DNA of 17,564 nt from NCBI GenBank assembly GCA_036489395.1, contig DASXFW010000070.1, forward strand, positions 1 to 17,564, given 5' to 3'. Below, piece after piece: positions 11,547 to 17,564 of the stretch (position 1 is its first letter; the number at the start of each line of letters is the position of its first letter). Source of the stretch: JASHVB01 sp036489395 (lineage in GTDB: Bacteria; Pseudomonadota; Alphaproteobacteria; Acetobacterales; Acetobacteraceae). The translations under genes and the position numbers were made by a program. The notes below the pieces were generated by a model. That model worked only from the letters and a program-made list of their open reading frames with translations, made no database searches and was not told the DNA's origin.

Positions 11547-12694
11547 ACCTGGTTCCCAACAACGCGCCGATCCTGATCGCGGACGATGACCCGATCATCC
11601 GCTCGCTGATGCGTGCGACGCTGGAAGGCGGCGGCTTCAGCGTGATCGAAGCGACGACCGGCGAGGAAGCGGTCCAGATCTGCAGCACGCAGGTGCCCAG
11701 CCTGATCATCGTCGATGTCGTCATGCCCGGCACCGATGGTTTCGCGGTCTGCGCCGAGCTGCGACGCCAGCCGGAGACGGCGTTCATACCGATCGTTATT
11801 GCCACCGGCCTCGATGACGTCGAGTCGATCATGCAGGCCTATCGCGCCGGCGCCACCGACTTCATCGGCAAGCCGATCAACTGGGGTCTGCTCAATCACC
11901 GCGTCCGCTACATCCTGCGTGCGGCTCATGCCTTTGACGAGCTGCGCCGCAGCCAGGATCGGCTGATGGCCGCGCTGGATGCGGCAGAGTCGGCAAGCCG
12001 GGCAAAGTTTGACTTCCTCGCCATCGTCAGCCACGAGCTGCGCACGCCGCTGAACGCCATCATCGGTTTCTCCACGATGATGCGCGACAGAGGGCTGGGA
12101 CCACTCGACGCAAAATACGTCGACTTCGCCCGGCTGATCGCGGAAAGCGGCGGCCACTTGCTCGCGGTCATCAACAACATCCTCGATCTCGCCAGCGCGG
12201 AATCGCATCAGCTTCCGCTGACGGAGGAGGATATCGATATCGCCGGTGCCGCGCAGTTCAGCGTCAGCATGGTGCGTGAAATGGCACAGAGCGCCGATGT
12301 TGCCTGGCACGTGGAGGTAGCGGACGGGCTGCCGCGTTTCACCGGGGATTCCGCCAAGCTGTCGCAGGTGCTGATCAACCTGCTGTCGAATGCTGTGAAG
12401 TTCACGCCGGCCGGCGGCGAGGTGCGGCTGGCGGCGTTCCGCGATGGCGATGGCGACCTGATCTTCCGCGTCGCGGACACCGGCATTGGCATGGCGGCCG
12501 AAATGCTGCCGATCGCCCTGGCGCCGTTCGGTCAAATCGACAGCGGCCTGGCACGGCAGTACGACGGAGTCGGACTCGGCCTGCCCCTTACGAAGCGACT
12601 GATCGAGCTGCATGGCGGCACGATGGAGATCGCCAGCGAGCTGGGGCAGGGCACCACGGTAACGGCTCGGTTTTCCGGATCGCGGTTCCGCTGA
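11543..12694 (+). CDS. Response regulator receiver-histidine kinase fusion
   Basis: This soluble protein of 383 residues begins with a receiver domain: the acidic triplet in ILIADDDPI, phospho-acceptor D58 in LIIVDVVMPG, and the lysine in FIGKPI. A helical linker (about 128-155) follows. HisKA has SHELRTP with H164, and the ATPase domain has VLINLLSNAVKFT, DTGIGM and DGVGLGLPLTKRL. It has no membrane segment, no PAS domain and no DNA-binding domain. Its ATG sits inside the stop of the preceding kinase gene (ATGA), implying translational coupling. The upstream protein ends in HPt, so a plausible route is HPt to D58, which would then modulate this kinase. The final target must be a response regulator encoded elsewhere. 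A 112-nt gap separates it from the hydrogenase genes. Confidence 0.9.
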   Translation: MNLVPNNAPILIADDDPIIRSLMRATLEGGGFSVIEATTGEEAVQICSTQVPSLIIVDVVMPGTDGFAVCAELRRQPETAFIPIVIATGLDDVESIMQAYRAGATDFIGKPINWGLLNHRVRYILRAAHAFDELRRSQDRLMAALDAAESASRAKFDFLAIVSHELRTPLNAIIGFSTMMRDRGLGPLDAKYVDFARLIAESGGHLLAVINNILDLASAESHQLPLTEEDIDIAGAAQFSVSMVREMAQSADVAWHVEVADGLPRFTGDSAKLSQVLINLLSNAVKFTPAGGEVRLAAFRDGDGDLIFRVADTGIGMAAEMLPIALAPFGQIDSGLARQYDGVGLGLPLTKRLIELHGGTMEIASELGQGTTVTARFSGSRFR

Positions 12695-12806
12695 GGCGGT
12701 CAGCAGGCTTGCGGCGCATTTTTCCACTAGGACTCGACAGACTTTCGCACGATAGTATTGTCCCAATGCGGCAATACGCCGCTCCGGGGACGAGCCAGGA
12801 ACCGAA
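12695..12806 (+). promoter_or_regulatory. Probable promoter and leader region of the hydrogenase operon
   Basis: This 112-nt gap lies between the second kinase gene and hupS. It contains a T-run (12719-12723), a TAGTAT sequence that could be a -10 element without a good -35 partner, and an inverted repeat GCGGC-AATAC-GCCGC (12768-12782) that would form a small hairpin in the leader or serve as an operator half-site pair. AGGA (12797-12800) is the hupS Shine-Dalgarno site. I see no sigma-54 -24/-12 signature. The gap is short enough that read-through from the kinase genes remains possible. Confidence 0.35.
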
Positions 12807-13769
12807 ATGGCGAATCTGCTTTGGCTGCAAGGCGGCGCATGCTCTGGGAACACGATGTCGTTCCTCAACGCCGAGGAGCCGAGCGTCTGCGATCTCGTCA
12901 CCGACTTCGGCATCAATATCCTCTGGCATCCGTCACTTGGCATGGAGCTCGGCGATCGGCTGCAGACGCTGTTGCGCTCGCTCGCATCCGGCGAAACGCC
13001 GCTGGACATCCTGGTGTTCGAAGGCACCGTGGTGCAGGCGCCGGACGGTACCGGAGAATGGAACCGCTTTGCCGGCCGCACGATGAAGGACTGGCTGGTC
13101 GATCTTTCAGCCGTTGCCAACCATGTCGTCGCGATCGGCGACTGCGCATGCTGGGGCGGCATTCCCGCGACGTCGCCGAACCCGAGCGAAAGCACCGGCC
13201 TGCAATTCCTCAAGCGCAAGCATGGTGGATTCCTTGGCACCGACTTCCGTTCGAAGGCCGGCCTCCCGGTGATCAACATTCCTGGCTGCCCGGCACATCC
13301 GGACTGGATCACCCAGGTCGTCGTCGCCGTCGCCACCGGCCGCGCGGGCGACATTTCGCTGGACGACCTGCAACGGCCGCGCACGTTCTTTTCCAGTTTC
13401 ACGCAGACCGGCTGCACGCGGAACATGCACTTCTCCTATCGTGTCTCCGCCACCGAATTCGGTCAGCGCAAAGGCTGTCTGTTCTTTGATCTCGGTTGCC
13501 GCGGGCCGATGACGCATTCGCCGTGCAACCGCATCCTGTGGAATCGCCAATCGTCGAAGACGCGGGCCGGCATGCCGTGCCTTGGCTGCACCGAGCCGGA
13601 GTTTCCGCACAACGACCTGGCACCGGGCACCGTGTTCCGCACGCAGACCGTGATGGGCCTGCCGAAGGCACTGCCGAGCGGCATCGACAAGATCGGCTAC
13701 ATCAAGCTGATGACCGCCGCGAAGGCGGCGTCGCCGCGCTGGGCCGAAGACGACATCTTCGTTCCCTGA
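12807..13769 (+). CDS. hupS: [NiFe] uptake hydrogenase small subunit, group 2a type
   Basis: This iron-sulfur subunit relays electrons from the NiFe site of the large subunit. At 320 residues it starts directly with MANLLWLQGGACSGN and lacks the Tat signal and C-terminal membrane anchor of group 1 enzymes, so it is cytosolic. The long matching stretches SFLNAEEP, LWHPSLGMELGD, GEWNRFAGR, GLQFLKR, INIPGCPAHPDWITQ, TQTGCTRN and AGMPCLGCTEPEFP fit the cyanobacterial HupS and mycobacterial HucS family. Cluster cysteines visible are C12, C113, C115, C161, C203, C224, C231, C240, C258 and C261, with H207 as a possible distal ligand. The usual CxxC proximal motif has Gly at its first cysteine position. 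ATG 12807 has AGGA 6 nt upstream. It is the first gene of a tight five-gene operon. Confidence 0.95.
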   Translation: MANLLWLQGGACSGNTMSFLNAEEPSVCDLVTDFGINILWHPSLGMELGDRLQTLLRSLASGETPLDILVFEGTVVQAPDGTGEWNRFAGRTMKDWLVDLSAVANHVVAIGDCACWGGIPATSPNPSESTGLQFLKRKHGGFLGTDFRSKAGLPVINIPGCPAHPDWITQVVVAVATGRAGDISLDDLQRPRTFFSSFTQTGCTRNMHFSYRVSATEFGQRKGCLFFDLGCRGPMTHSPCNRILWNRQSSKTRAGMPCLGCTEPEFPHNDLAPGTVFRTQTVMGLPKALPSGIDKIGYIKLMTAAKAASPRWAEDDIFVP

Positions 13770-13775
13770 TCCGCC

Positions 13776-15371
13776 ATGAGCGCTGTGCGCACCATCGATA
13801 TTTCGCCGGTCGGCCGCGTCGAGGGCGACCTGGACGTTCGCGTCGATGTGGAAGACGGCGTCGTGGTCGATGCCTGGACGCAGGCGTCGTTGTTCCGCGG
13901 CTTCGAGGTCATCCTGCGCGGCAAGGATGCGCAGGCCGGACTTGTGGTGACGCCGCGCGCCTGCGGGATTTGCGGGGCGTCGCACCTGACCTGCGCGGCG
14001 TGGGCGCTCGACACGGCGTGGCAAACCGAAGTGCCGCGCAACGCGATCCTGGCACGCAATCTGGGTCAGATCGTCGAAAGCCTGCAAAGCATCGCGCGGC
14101 ATAACTATGCGTTGTTCCTGATCGACTACACCAACAAGAAATATGCGAAGTCGAAATTCTACGACGAGGCGGTGGCGCGCTGGGCACCGTTCTCCGGCCG
14201 GCATTACGAAATCGGACTGACGATCTCTGGCCGTCCCGTAGAAATCTATGCGCTGATGGGCGGGCAGTGGCCGCATTCCAGCTTCATGGTGCCCGGCGGC
14301 GTGATGTGCGCGCCGACGCTGACCGATGTGACGCGCGCATGGTCGATCCTGGAGAATTTCCGGCGCCACTGGATCGAGCCGGTGTGGCTCGGATGTTCGA
14401 TCGAGCGCTACGAGGAAGTCCAATCGTATGGCGGCTTCCTCGCCTGGCTGGATGAAAAGCCAGAACATGCCGCGTCCGATCTGGGAATGTACTGGCAGAT
14501 GAGCCGCGACGCGGGCCTTGATGCATACGGCCGCGGCTGCGGCAAATACATGTCCTGGGGCTACCTGCCGCACGAGGAGAGGTATAACCGCCCGACCATC
14601 GACACACGCCAGGCCTGCGTGATCCATTCCGGTGGAATTTACGACGGTATCGCCGACAACTTCACCCCGATCGACCAGGCCGCGACGCGCGAGGACGTCA
14701 CGCACGCGTGGTATGATGAGGCGGGTGCCGTGCACCCGTTCGATCGCGTCACCACGCCGGTGCGGAAGAACGACGCGGATTTTGCAGGGCGTTATTCCTG
14801 GTCAACCGCGGTGCGTCATGCGGAAATGGGGCGTCTCGAAGCCGGCCCTCTGGCGCGTCAGCTTATCGCCGGGGCCTGGCATGGCGAGTCCTGGCAGCAC
14901 CATGATCCGCTGGTCCTCGACATGTACCGCAATCTCGGCGGCGCCAGCGTCATGCTGCGGCATTTTGCCCGCATGCACGATCTGATCGGCCTGTATCGTG
15001 AAGCCGAGCGTTGCCTGCGTGCTTTCCGGCTGGATGAGCCTTGGTACATCAAGCCGGCAGAACGCGACGGCCGCGGTTGGGGCGCGACGGAGGCCGTGCG
15101 CGGCGCGCTGTGCCACTGGATCGATGTAGAGGGCGGCAAGATCAAGAACTACCAGATCATTGCTCCTACGACCTGGAATATCGGGCCGCGCGACGCCGAT
15201 GGCGCGCGCGGCCCGATGGAACAGGCGCTGATTGGCACGCCGGTCGTTGATGCGCATGATCCGGTCGAGGTCGGGCATGTCTGCCGCTCGTATGATTCCT
15301 GCCTCGTGTGTACCGTGCACGCGCATGATTCGCGGACCGGCGCGGAACTGGCGCGGTTCAGCACGGCGTAG
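13776..15371 (+). CDS. hupL: [NiFe] uptake hydrogenase large subunit, group 2a type
   Basis: This catalytic subunit splits H2 at a NiFe(CN)2CO centre. It has 531 residues. The L1 motif RACGICGASH provides C63 and C66 with H70 nearby, and the L2 motif DSCLVCTVH provides C509 and C512 followed by H515. SPVGRVEGDLDV at the N-terminus is the family start. After H515 come 16 residues (AHDSRTGAELARFSTA), the expected peptide removed by a maturation endopeptidase after Ni insertion. Group 2b sensory large subunits generally end at this histidine, so the extension argues for an enzyme rather than an H2 sensor. ATG 13776 is 6 nt after hupS with no clear Shine-Dalgarno site, suggesting coupled translation. 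Maturation also needs HypABCDEF, none of which are in the window. Confidence 0.95.
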   Translation: MSAVRTIDISPVGRVEGDLDVRVDVEDGVVVDAWTQASLFRGFEVILRGKDAQAGLVVTPRACGICGASHLTCAAWALDTAWQTEVPRNAILARNLGQIVESLQSIARHNYALFLIDYTNKKYAKSKFYDEAVARWAPFSGRHYEIGLTISGRPVEIYALMGGQWPHSSFMVPGGVMCAPTLTDVTRAWSILENFRRHWIEPVWLGCSIERYEEVQSYGGFLAWLDEKPEHAASDLGMYWQMSRDAGLDAYGRGCGKYMSWGYLPHEERYNRPTIDTRQACVIHSGGIYDGIADNFTPIDQAATREDVTHAWYDEAGAVHPFDRVTTPVRKNDADFAGRYSWSTAVRHAEMGRLEAGPLARQLIAGAWHGESWQHHDPLVLDMYRNLGGASVMLRHFARMHDLIGLYREAERCLRAFRLDEPWYIKPAERDGRGWGATEAVRGALCHWIDVEGGKIKNYQIIAPTTWNIGPRDADGARGPMEQALIGTPVVDAHDPVEVGHVCRSYDSCLVCTVHAHDSRTGAELARFSTA

Positions 15372-15381
15372 GGGGACGAGC

Positions 15382-15696
15382 ATGGACGGCGGCGACAACC
15401 CTGAACAACGGCGCCTGATCGCGGACATGCTGGCGTCCGGTCTCGTCACCCAGGTCGAGCCGTTTCCGGAGACGGAAAAGGAATTCGGGGAGGTCCTGGC
15501 TGAGCTCCGCGCGCTGCCGCCCAACGATCTTGCAGGCAAGCTGGTGGTCAGCGGGTTCCTCGATCGGCCATGGGGGCCGGACAAGCTGCGCTGCATGGAG
15601 TGCATCTATTTCCTGGTGAACCGCAAATGGTGCGACCTGCCGGAGCTGATGGTGCCGGTCGAGCCGGACTGGTACTGCCGGCTGTGGCGCATGTGA
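15382..15696 (+). CDS. Small four-cysteine protein of the hydrogenase operon
   Basis: This is a 104-residue soluble protein with a GGGGGA Shine-Dalgarno site overlapping the hupL stop, 5 nt before ATG 15382. The N-terminal half is acidic and helical-looking. The C-terminal third has four cysteines in the pattern C-x2-C-x9-C-x14-C (CMECIYF, KWCDLPEL, VEPDWYCRLWRM), which could bind a zinc ion or an iron-sulfur cluster. It lacks membrane segments and a signal peptide. I believe similar short proteins occur beside group 2a hydrogenase genes, but I cannot verify this here. Reasonable roles are an electron-transfer partner, an assembly factor for the small subunit, or a structural accessory. Its position between the structural genes and the protease suggests an obligate accessory. 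Confidence 0.8.
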   Translation: MDGGDNPEQRRLIADMLASGLVTQVEPFPETEKEFGEVLAELRALPPNDLAGKLVVSGFLDRPWGPDKLRCMECIYFLVNRKWCDLPELMVPVEPDWYCRLWRM

Positions 15697-15703
15697 CCGT
15701 GCA

Positions 15704-16423
15704 ATGATCGCAGTGATCGGCTGCGGCAATCCCAATCGCAGCGACGATGGCGTTGCTGCCGAGGTACTGCGCCTGCTGGCATCGTCCGCCGCGGTGGTCA
15801 GTGATGAGGCGTCCCCCCTCCCCTTGAGGGAGGGGGACAGGGGGAGGGGTGCGTACAGCCGACGGATCGCGGATGTACGCACCCGAATGGGCGATGTGGG
15901 CAAATGCACCCGGGGTGCGTACAGCCGACGGATCGCGGATGTACGCACCCCTCTCCCTATCCCCCTCCCTCAAGGGGAGGGGGGACGCTCAGCTTCGTTC
16001 GCCGCTGCTTCAACTCATAACGATATAGACGGGGTGAAACTGCTCGATGCGGGTACCGACGGGATGGCGGTCATGTTCGCTGCCCGCGGTTGCCGCAGTC
16101 TGATCGTCGTGGACGCCTGCCGCTCGGGCTCGCAGCCCGGGTCTATCTTCGAAGTCCCGGGCCACGAACTGGAACAACGGAAGGCGCCATCCATGACGCT
16201 GCACGATTTCAGGTGGGATCATGCGTTGTTCGCGGGTCGCCGGATATTCGGCGATGAGTTCCCCGATGACGTGACGGTGCTGCTGATCGAAGCCGCCAGC
16301 ATCGCATTGGGAACCGAGCTGACCGCGCCCGTTGCGATTGCGGCGCGCAAGGTCGCCGCACGCATCGAGGCCCTGGTGCGAGCCCGCATCGCACACGCAA
16401 AAGGAGCAGCGGTTGCTGGCTGA
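15704..16423 (+). CDS. Hydrogenase maturation protease with in-frame repeat insertion
   Basis: This HupD/HybD/HupW-family endopeptidase would remove the HupL C-terminal peptide after Ni insertion. The N-terminal VIGCGNPNRSDDG gives D15 in the position of the Ni-sensing acidic residue (HybD E16), KLLDAGTDGM gives D115 (HybD D62), and TLHDFRWDH gives H167 (HybD H93), so the Ni-binding triad looks intact. The 239-residue length exceeds the roughly 150-190 typical of the family because residues about 36-95 are encoded by a palindromic repeat element (SPLPLREG, two copies of RGAYSRRIADVRT, PIPLPQGEGG). The insert falls in the loop between the first helix and second strand. The frame remains open, so the protein is probably made, though activity is uncertain. 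It lies 7 nt after the preceding gene and overlaps the TPR gene by 11 nt. Confidence 0.88.
   Translation: MIAVIGCGNPNRSDDGVAAEVLRLLASSAAVVSDEASPLPLREGDRGRGAYSRRIADVRTRMGDVGKCTRGAYSRRIADVRTPLPIPLPQGEGGRSASFAAASTHNDIDGVKLLDAGTDGMAVMFAARGCRSLIVVDACRSGSQPGSIFEVPGHELEQRKAPSMTLHDFRWDHALFAGRRIFGDEFPDDVTVLLIEAASIALGTELTAPVAIAARKVAARIEALVRARIAHAKGAAVAG
15809..15988. repeat. 180-nt inverted-repeat element inserted within the protease gene
   Basis: Two 49-nt arms (15809-15857 and 15940-15988) are reverse complements with two mismatches. Each arm includes GCGTCCCCCCTCCCC at its outer edge and a TGCGTACA inner edge. The element is 180 nt, an exact multiple of three, and contains no stop codon in the protease frame. 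The right half matches the partial element at 1-75. It has no transposase and no obvious target-site duplication, so it resembles REP/MITE-like or Rickettsia palindromic-type elements. Its mobility mechanism is unknown. Confidence 0.88.
15846..15950. repeat. Two identical 39-bp direct repeats with a 66-nt period
   Basis: Copies at 15846-15884 and 15912-15950 are identical, beginning GGGGTGCGTACAGCCGACGG and ending GGATGTACGCACCC. Each is itself palindromic at its ends (GTGCGTACA and TGTACGCAC). They are separated by 27 nt. The 66-nt period equals 22 codons, so both copies encode the same peptide, RGAYSRRIADVRT, in the protease. Confidence 0.95.
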
Positions 16424-17390
16424 TCCGCTCGAGGATCGTGTGCGTGCCGCACTGGACGCGGCGGATGATGTAACCGCGTCCGCATCGGACCGCGCGGACA
16501 TGCTGGTGGAAATTGCCATGGATCTGCAGCGGCGTCCGCGCACGCCCGCTTACCTGGCCGCCGCGGTTGCGCTGTACGACCGCGCGCTGGCGCTGTGTCC
16601 CGACGATCAAATGCTGACACGCGCTCGGATCACCGCGCGCAAGGGCACGGCGTTGCAGGCAATCCCCGAGGAGGGGACGGAATCGCTGCAACAGGCGCGG
16701 TCGGCGTACGACGAAGCGCTGCCGGTGCTGATCCGGTCCGGCCGGGCGGAAGAACGTGCCGAGGCGGAGATGAACCTAGGTATCGTGCTGCAATCGCTGG
16801 CCGCCGTCGGCCGCGCCCGCATCGGCGACGCCATCGCAGCGTATCAGCGCGCCCTGACCGTGTTTCACGGCCGGCGTTATCCGGTCGAGTACGCGCTGCT
16901 GCAAAGCAACCTCGCGACCGCGTTCCTCTCGGTTCCCGCCACCGACAGCAGCGGGAAGATCCGCGAGGCGCTGGCAGTGCAGGCGTTTGAGGACGCGCTG
17001 AAGGTGCTGAATCCCGCACGTCATCCCAACGAATACGCGATGGTGCAGAACAATCTCGGCAATGCGTTGCAATACGCATCCTCGACCCATGTCGTCGAAA
17101 ACAACATCCGTGCACTGGCCGCCTACGACGAGGCGTTGAAGATCCGCACGCGCGAGGCGGTGCCGCTGGAATACGCCAACACGATTGCCAACAAGGCGAA
17201 TTGCCTGCGTAACCTGCCTGACGACCCTTCGCAGCCGGAGCTTGGCAATCGGGCCAATCTTGGTGCCGCCAGAGCGTTGTGCGCCGAGGCACGCGCCATC
17301 TTCGCGGCGCATCGTGAGGCCGGCCGTGCACGCATCATGGCCGACGCGGTGGACGAGATCGAGCGAGAGATCCTGTCGCTCGATGCGTGA
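16413..17390 (+). CDS. TPR protein of the hydrogenase operon
   Basis: This predicted 325-residue soluble protein has at least four tetratricopeptide-like helical pairs: AVALYDRALALCP (about 49-61), AIAAYQRALTVF (near 141), AVQAFEDALKVL (near 188) and ALAAYDEALKI (near 233), with EYA-containing intervening helices. TPR proteins act as protein-binding scaffolds. I chose TTG 16413 because AAGGAG (16401-16406) lies 6 nt upstream; the longer ORF from 16332 would overlap the protease more and lacks such a site, and the next ATG at 16501 would cut into the folded region. The start lies 11 nt inside the protease gene, implying coupled translation. TPR genes next to a maturation protease are, as I recall, a feature of some group 2a hydrogenase clusters. 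A role in hydrogenase assembly or localisation is inferred. Confidence 0.85.
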   Translation: MLADPLEDRVRAALDAADDVTASASDRADMLVEIAMDLQRRPRTPAYLAAAVALYDRALALCPDDQMLTRARITARKGTALQAIPEEGTESLQQARSAYDEALPVLIRSGRAEERAEAEMNLGIVLQSLAAVGRARIGDAIAAYQRALTVFHGRRYPVEYALLQSNLATAFLSVPATDSSGKIREALAVQAFEDALKVLNPARHPNEYAMVQNNLGNALQYASSTHVVENNIRALAAYDEALKIRTREAVPLEYANTIANKANCLRNLPDDPSQPELGNRANLGAARALCAEARAIFAAHREAGRARIMADAVDEIEREILSLDA

Positions 17391-17515
17391 TCGCCAGTCA
17401 CACTCAGTCCTGGCATCGCCAGCCACACTCTGTCATGGCATCGCCAGTCACACTCTGTCATGGCATGGCCAGCCACACTCTGTCATGGCATCGCCAGCCA
17501 CACTCTGTCATTGCG
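17391..17515. repeat. Five 25-bp tandem repeats directly after the TPR stop codon
   Basis: Five head-to-tail units start at 17391, 17416, 17441, 17466 and 17491, with consensus TCGCCAGCCACACTCTGTCA followed by TGGCA. The first unit is the most diverged, and the last ends TTGCG instead of TGGCA where it runs into the following inverted repeat. The first repeat begins at the base immediately after the TGA. The array looks like local amplification of the leading edge of the REP-like element. Confidence 0.93.
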
Positions 17516-17520
17516 AGGCC

Positions 17521-17564
17521 GCTTGGCCGAAGCAATCTCCCTCGGGAGATTGCTTCGGCCAAGC
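17521..17564. repeat. Perfect 20-bp inverted repeat (REP-like) at window edge
   Basis: GCTTGGCCGAAGCAATCTCC (17521-17540) is followed by loop CTCG and then its exact reverse complement (17545-17564). Upstream TCATTGCGAGGCC is typical of a common class of bacterial REP-like palindromes. The symmetry may continue beyond the window. It could also act as a transcription terminator or mRNA 3'-end stabiliser for the hydrogenase operon, but there is no visible T-run within the window. Confidence 0.9.

Noticed and set aside
12695..12806. Sigma-54 promoter upstream of hupS
   Set aside because: I looked for a TGGC-N8-TTGC pattern and found none in the gap.
10937..13426. 829-codon minus-strand ORF across the kinases and hupS
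   Set aside because: It crosses three well-supported plus-strand genes and has no recognisable domain or promoter context. The high GC3 of the sense strand explains the lack of stops.
13107..14735. 542-codon minus-strand ORF opposite hupS/hupL
   Set aside because: It is a shadow of two hydrogenase subunit genes with intact catalytic motifs on the plus strand.
12807..15371. HupUV/HoxBC-type sensory hydrogenase working with the adjacent kinases
   Set aside because: The large subunit has a C-terminal extension beyond the L2 histidine and a dedicated maturation protease, and the small subunit motifs fit group 2a better. The kinase is not HupT-like.
15846..15950. CRISPR array
   Set aside because: There are only two copies, each palindromic at its ends, nested in a larger inverted repeat within a protein-coding frame, and no cas genes are present.
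17391..17515. CRISPR array or iteron origin in the 25-bp repeats
   Set aside because: The units are directly contiguous with no spacers, and there is no replication initiator gene nearby. They fit a simple tandem repeat.

Overview
This GC-rich window most likely comes from an alphaproteobacterium, plausibly of the Rhodospirillales/Acetobacteraceae type. That placement is an inference from a class I PHA synthase, an AlaC-type aminotransferase, an MHYT hybrid kinase and overall codon use; no rRNA or other marker gene is present to confirm it. All real genes have strongly GC-biased third codon positions, so long antisense ORFs are abundant and have been left out.

Left part (1-8173) is central carbon metabolism. 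A truncated palindromic repeat element sits at the left edge, followed by nifJ (pyruvate:flavodoxin/ferredoxin oxidoreductase, + strand). Convergent to it is a two-gene minus-strand unit: a proline-rich OmpA-like lipoprotein, then alaC (glutamate-pyruvate aminotransferase). Divergent from that unit is phaC, a class I polyhydroxyalkanoate synthase. NifJ consumes pyruvate to give acetyl-CoA and low-potential electrons, AlaC interconverts pyruvate and alanine, and PhaC stores acetyl-CoA-derived carbon and reductant.

Middle part (8174-12806) is signalling. A seven-TM MHYT-PAS hybrid histidine kinase with two receiver domains and an HPt domain overlaps by 4 nt (ATGA) with a second gene encoding a receiver domain fused to a histidine kinase. 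Neither has a DNA-binding output domain.

Right part (12807-17390) is a compact five-gene hydrogenase operon: small subunit, large subunit, a 104-residue four-cysteine protein, a hydrogenase maturation protease, and a TPR protein that starts with TTG inside the protease gene. The small subunit has no Tat signal, its N-terminal motif is GGACSGN rather than the usual CxxC, and the large subunit has a DSCLVCTVH L2 motif with a C-terminal extension. Together these point to a group 2a type (cyanobacterial HupSL / mycobacterial Huc-like) cytosolic uptake hydrogenase, not a group 1 membrane enzyme or a group 2b H2 sensor.

The most unusual feature is a 180-nt inverted-repeat element (49-nt arms, two mismatches) inserted in frame in the maturation protease gene. 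It carries a perfect 39-bp direct repeat with a 66-nt period, and both lengths are multiples of three, so the frame stays open. The element belongs to the same family as the repeat at the left edge of the window. The right end has five 25-bp tandem repeats directly after the TPR stop codon, followed by a perfect 20-bp inverted repeat that runs to the window edge.
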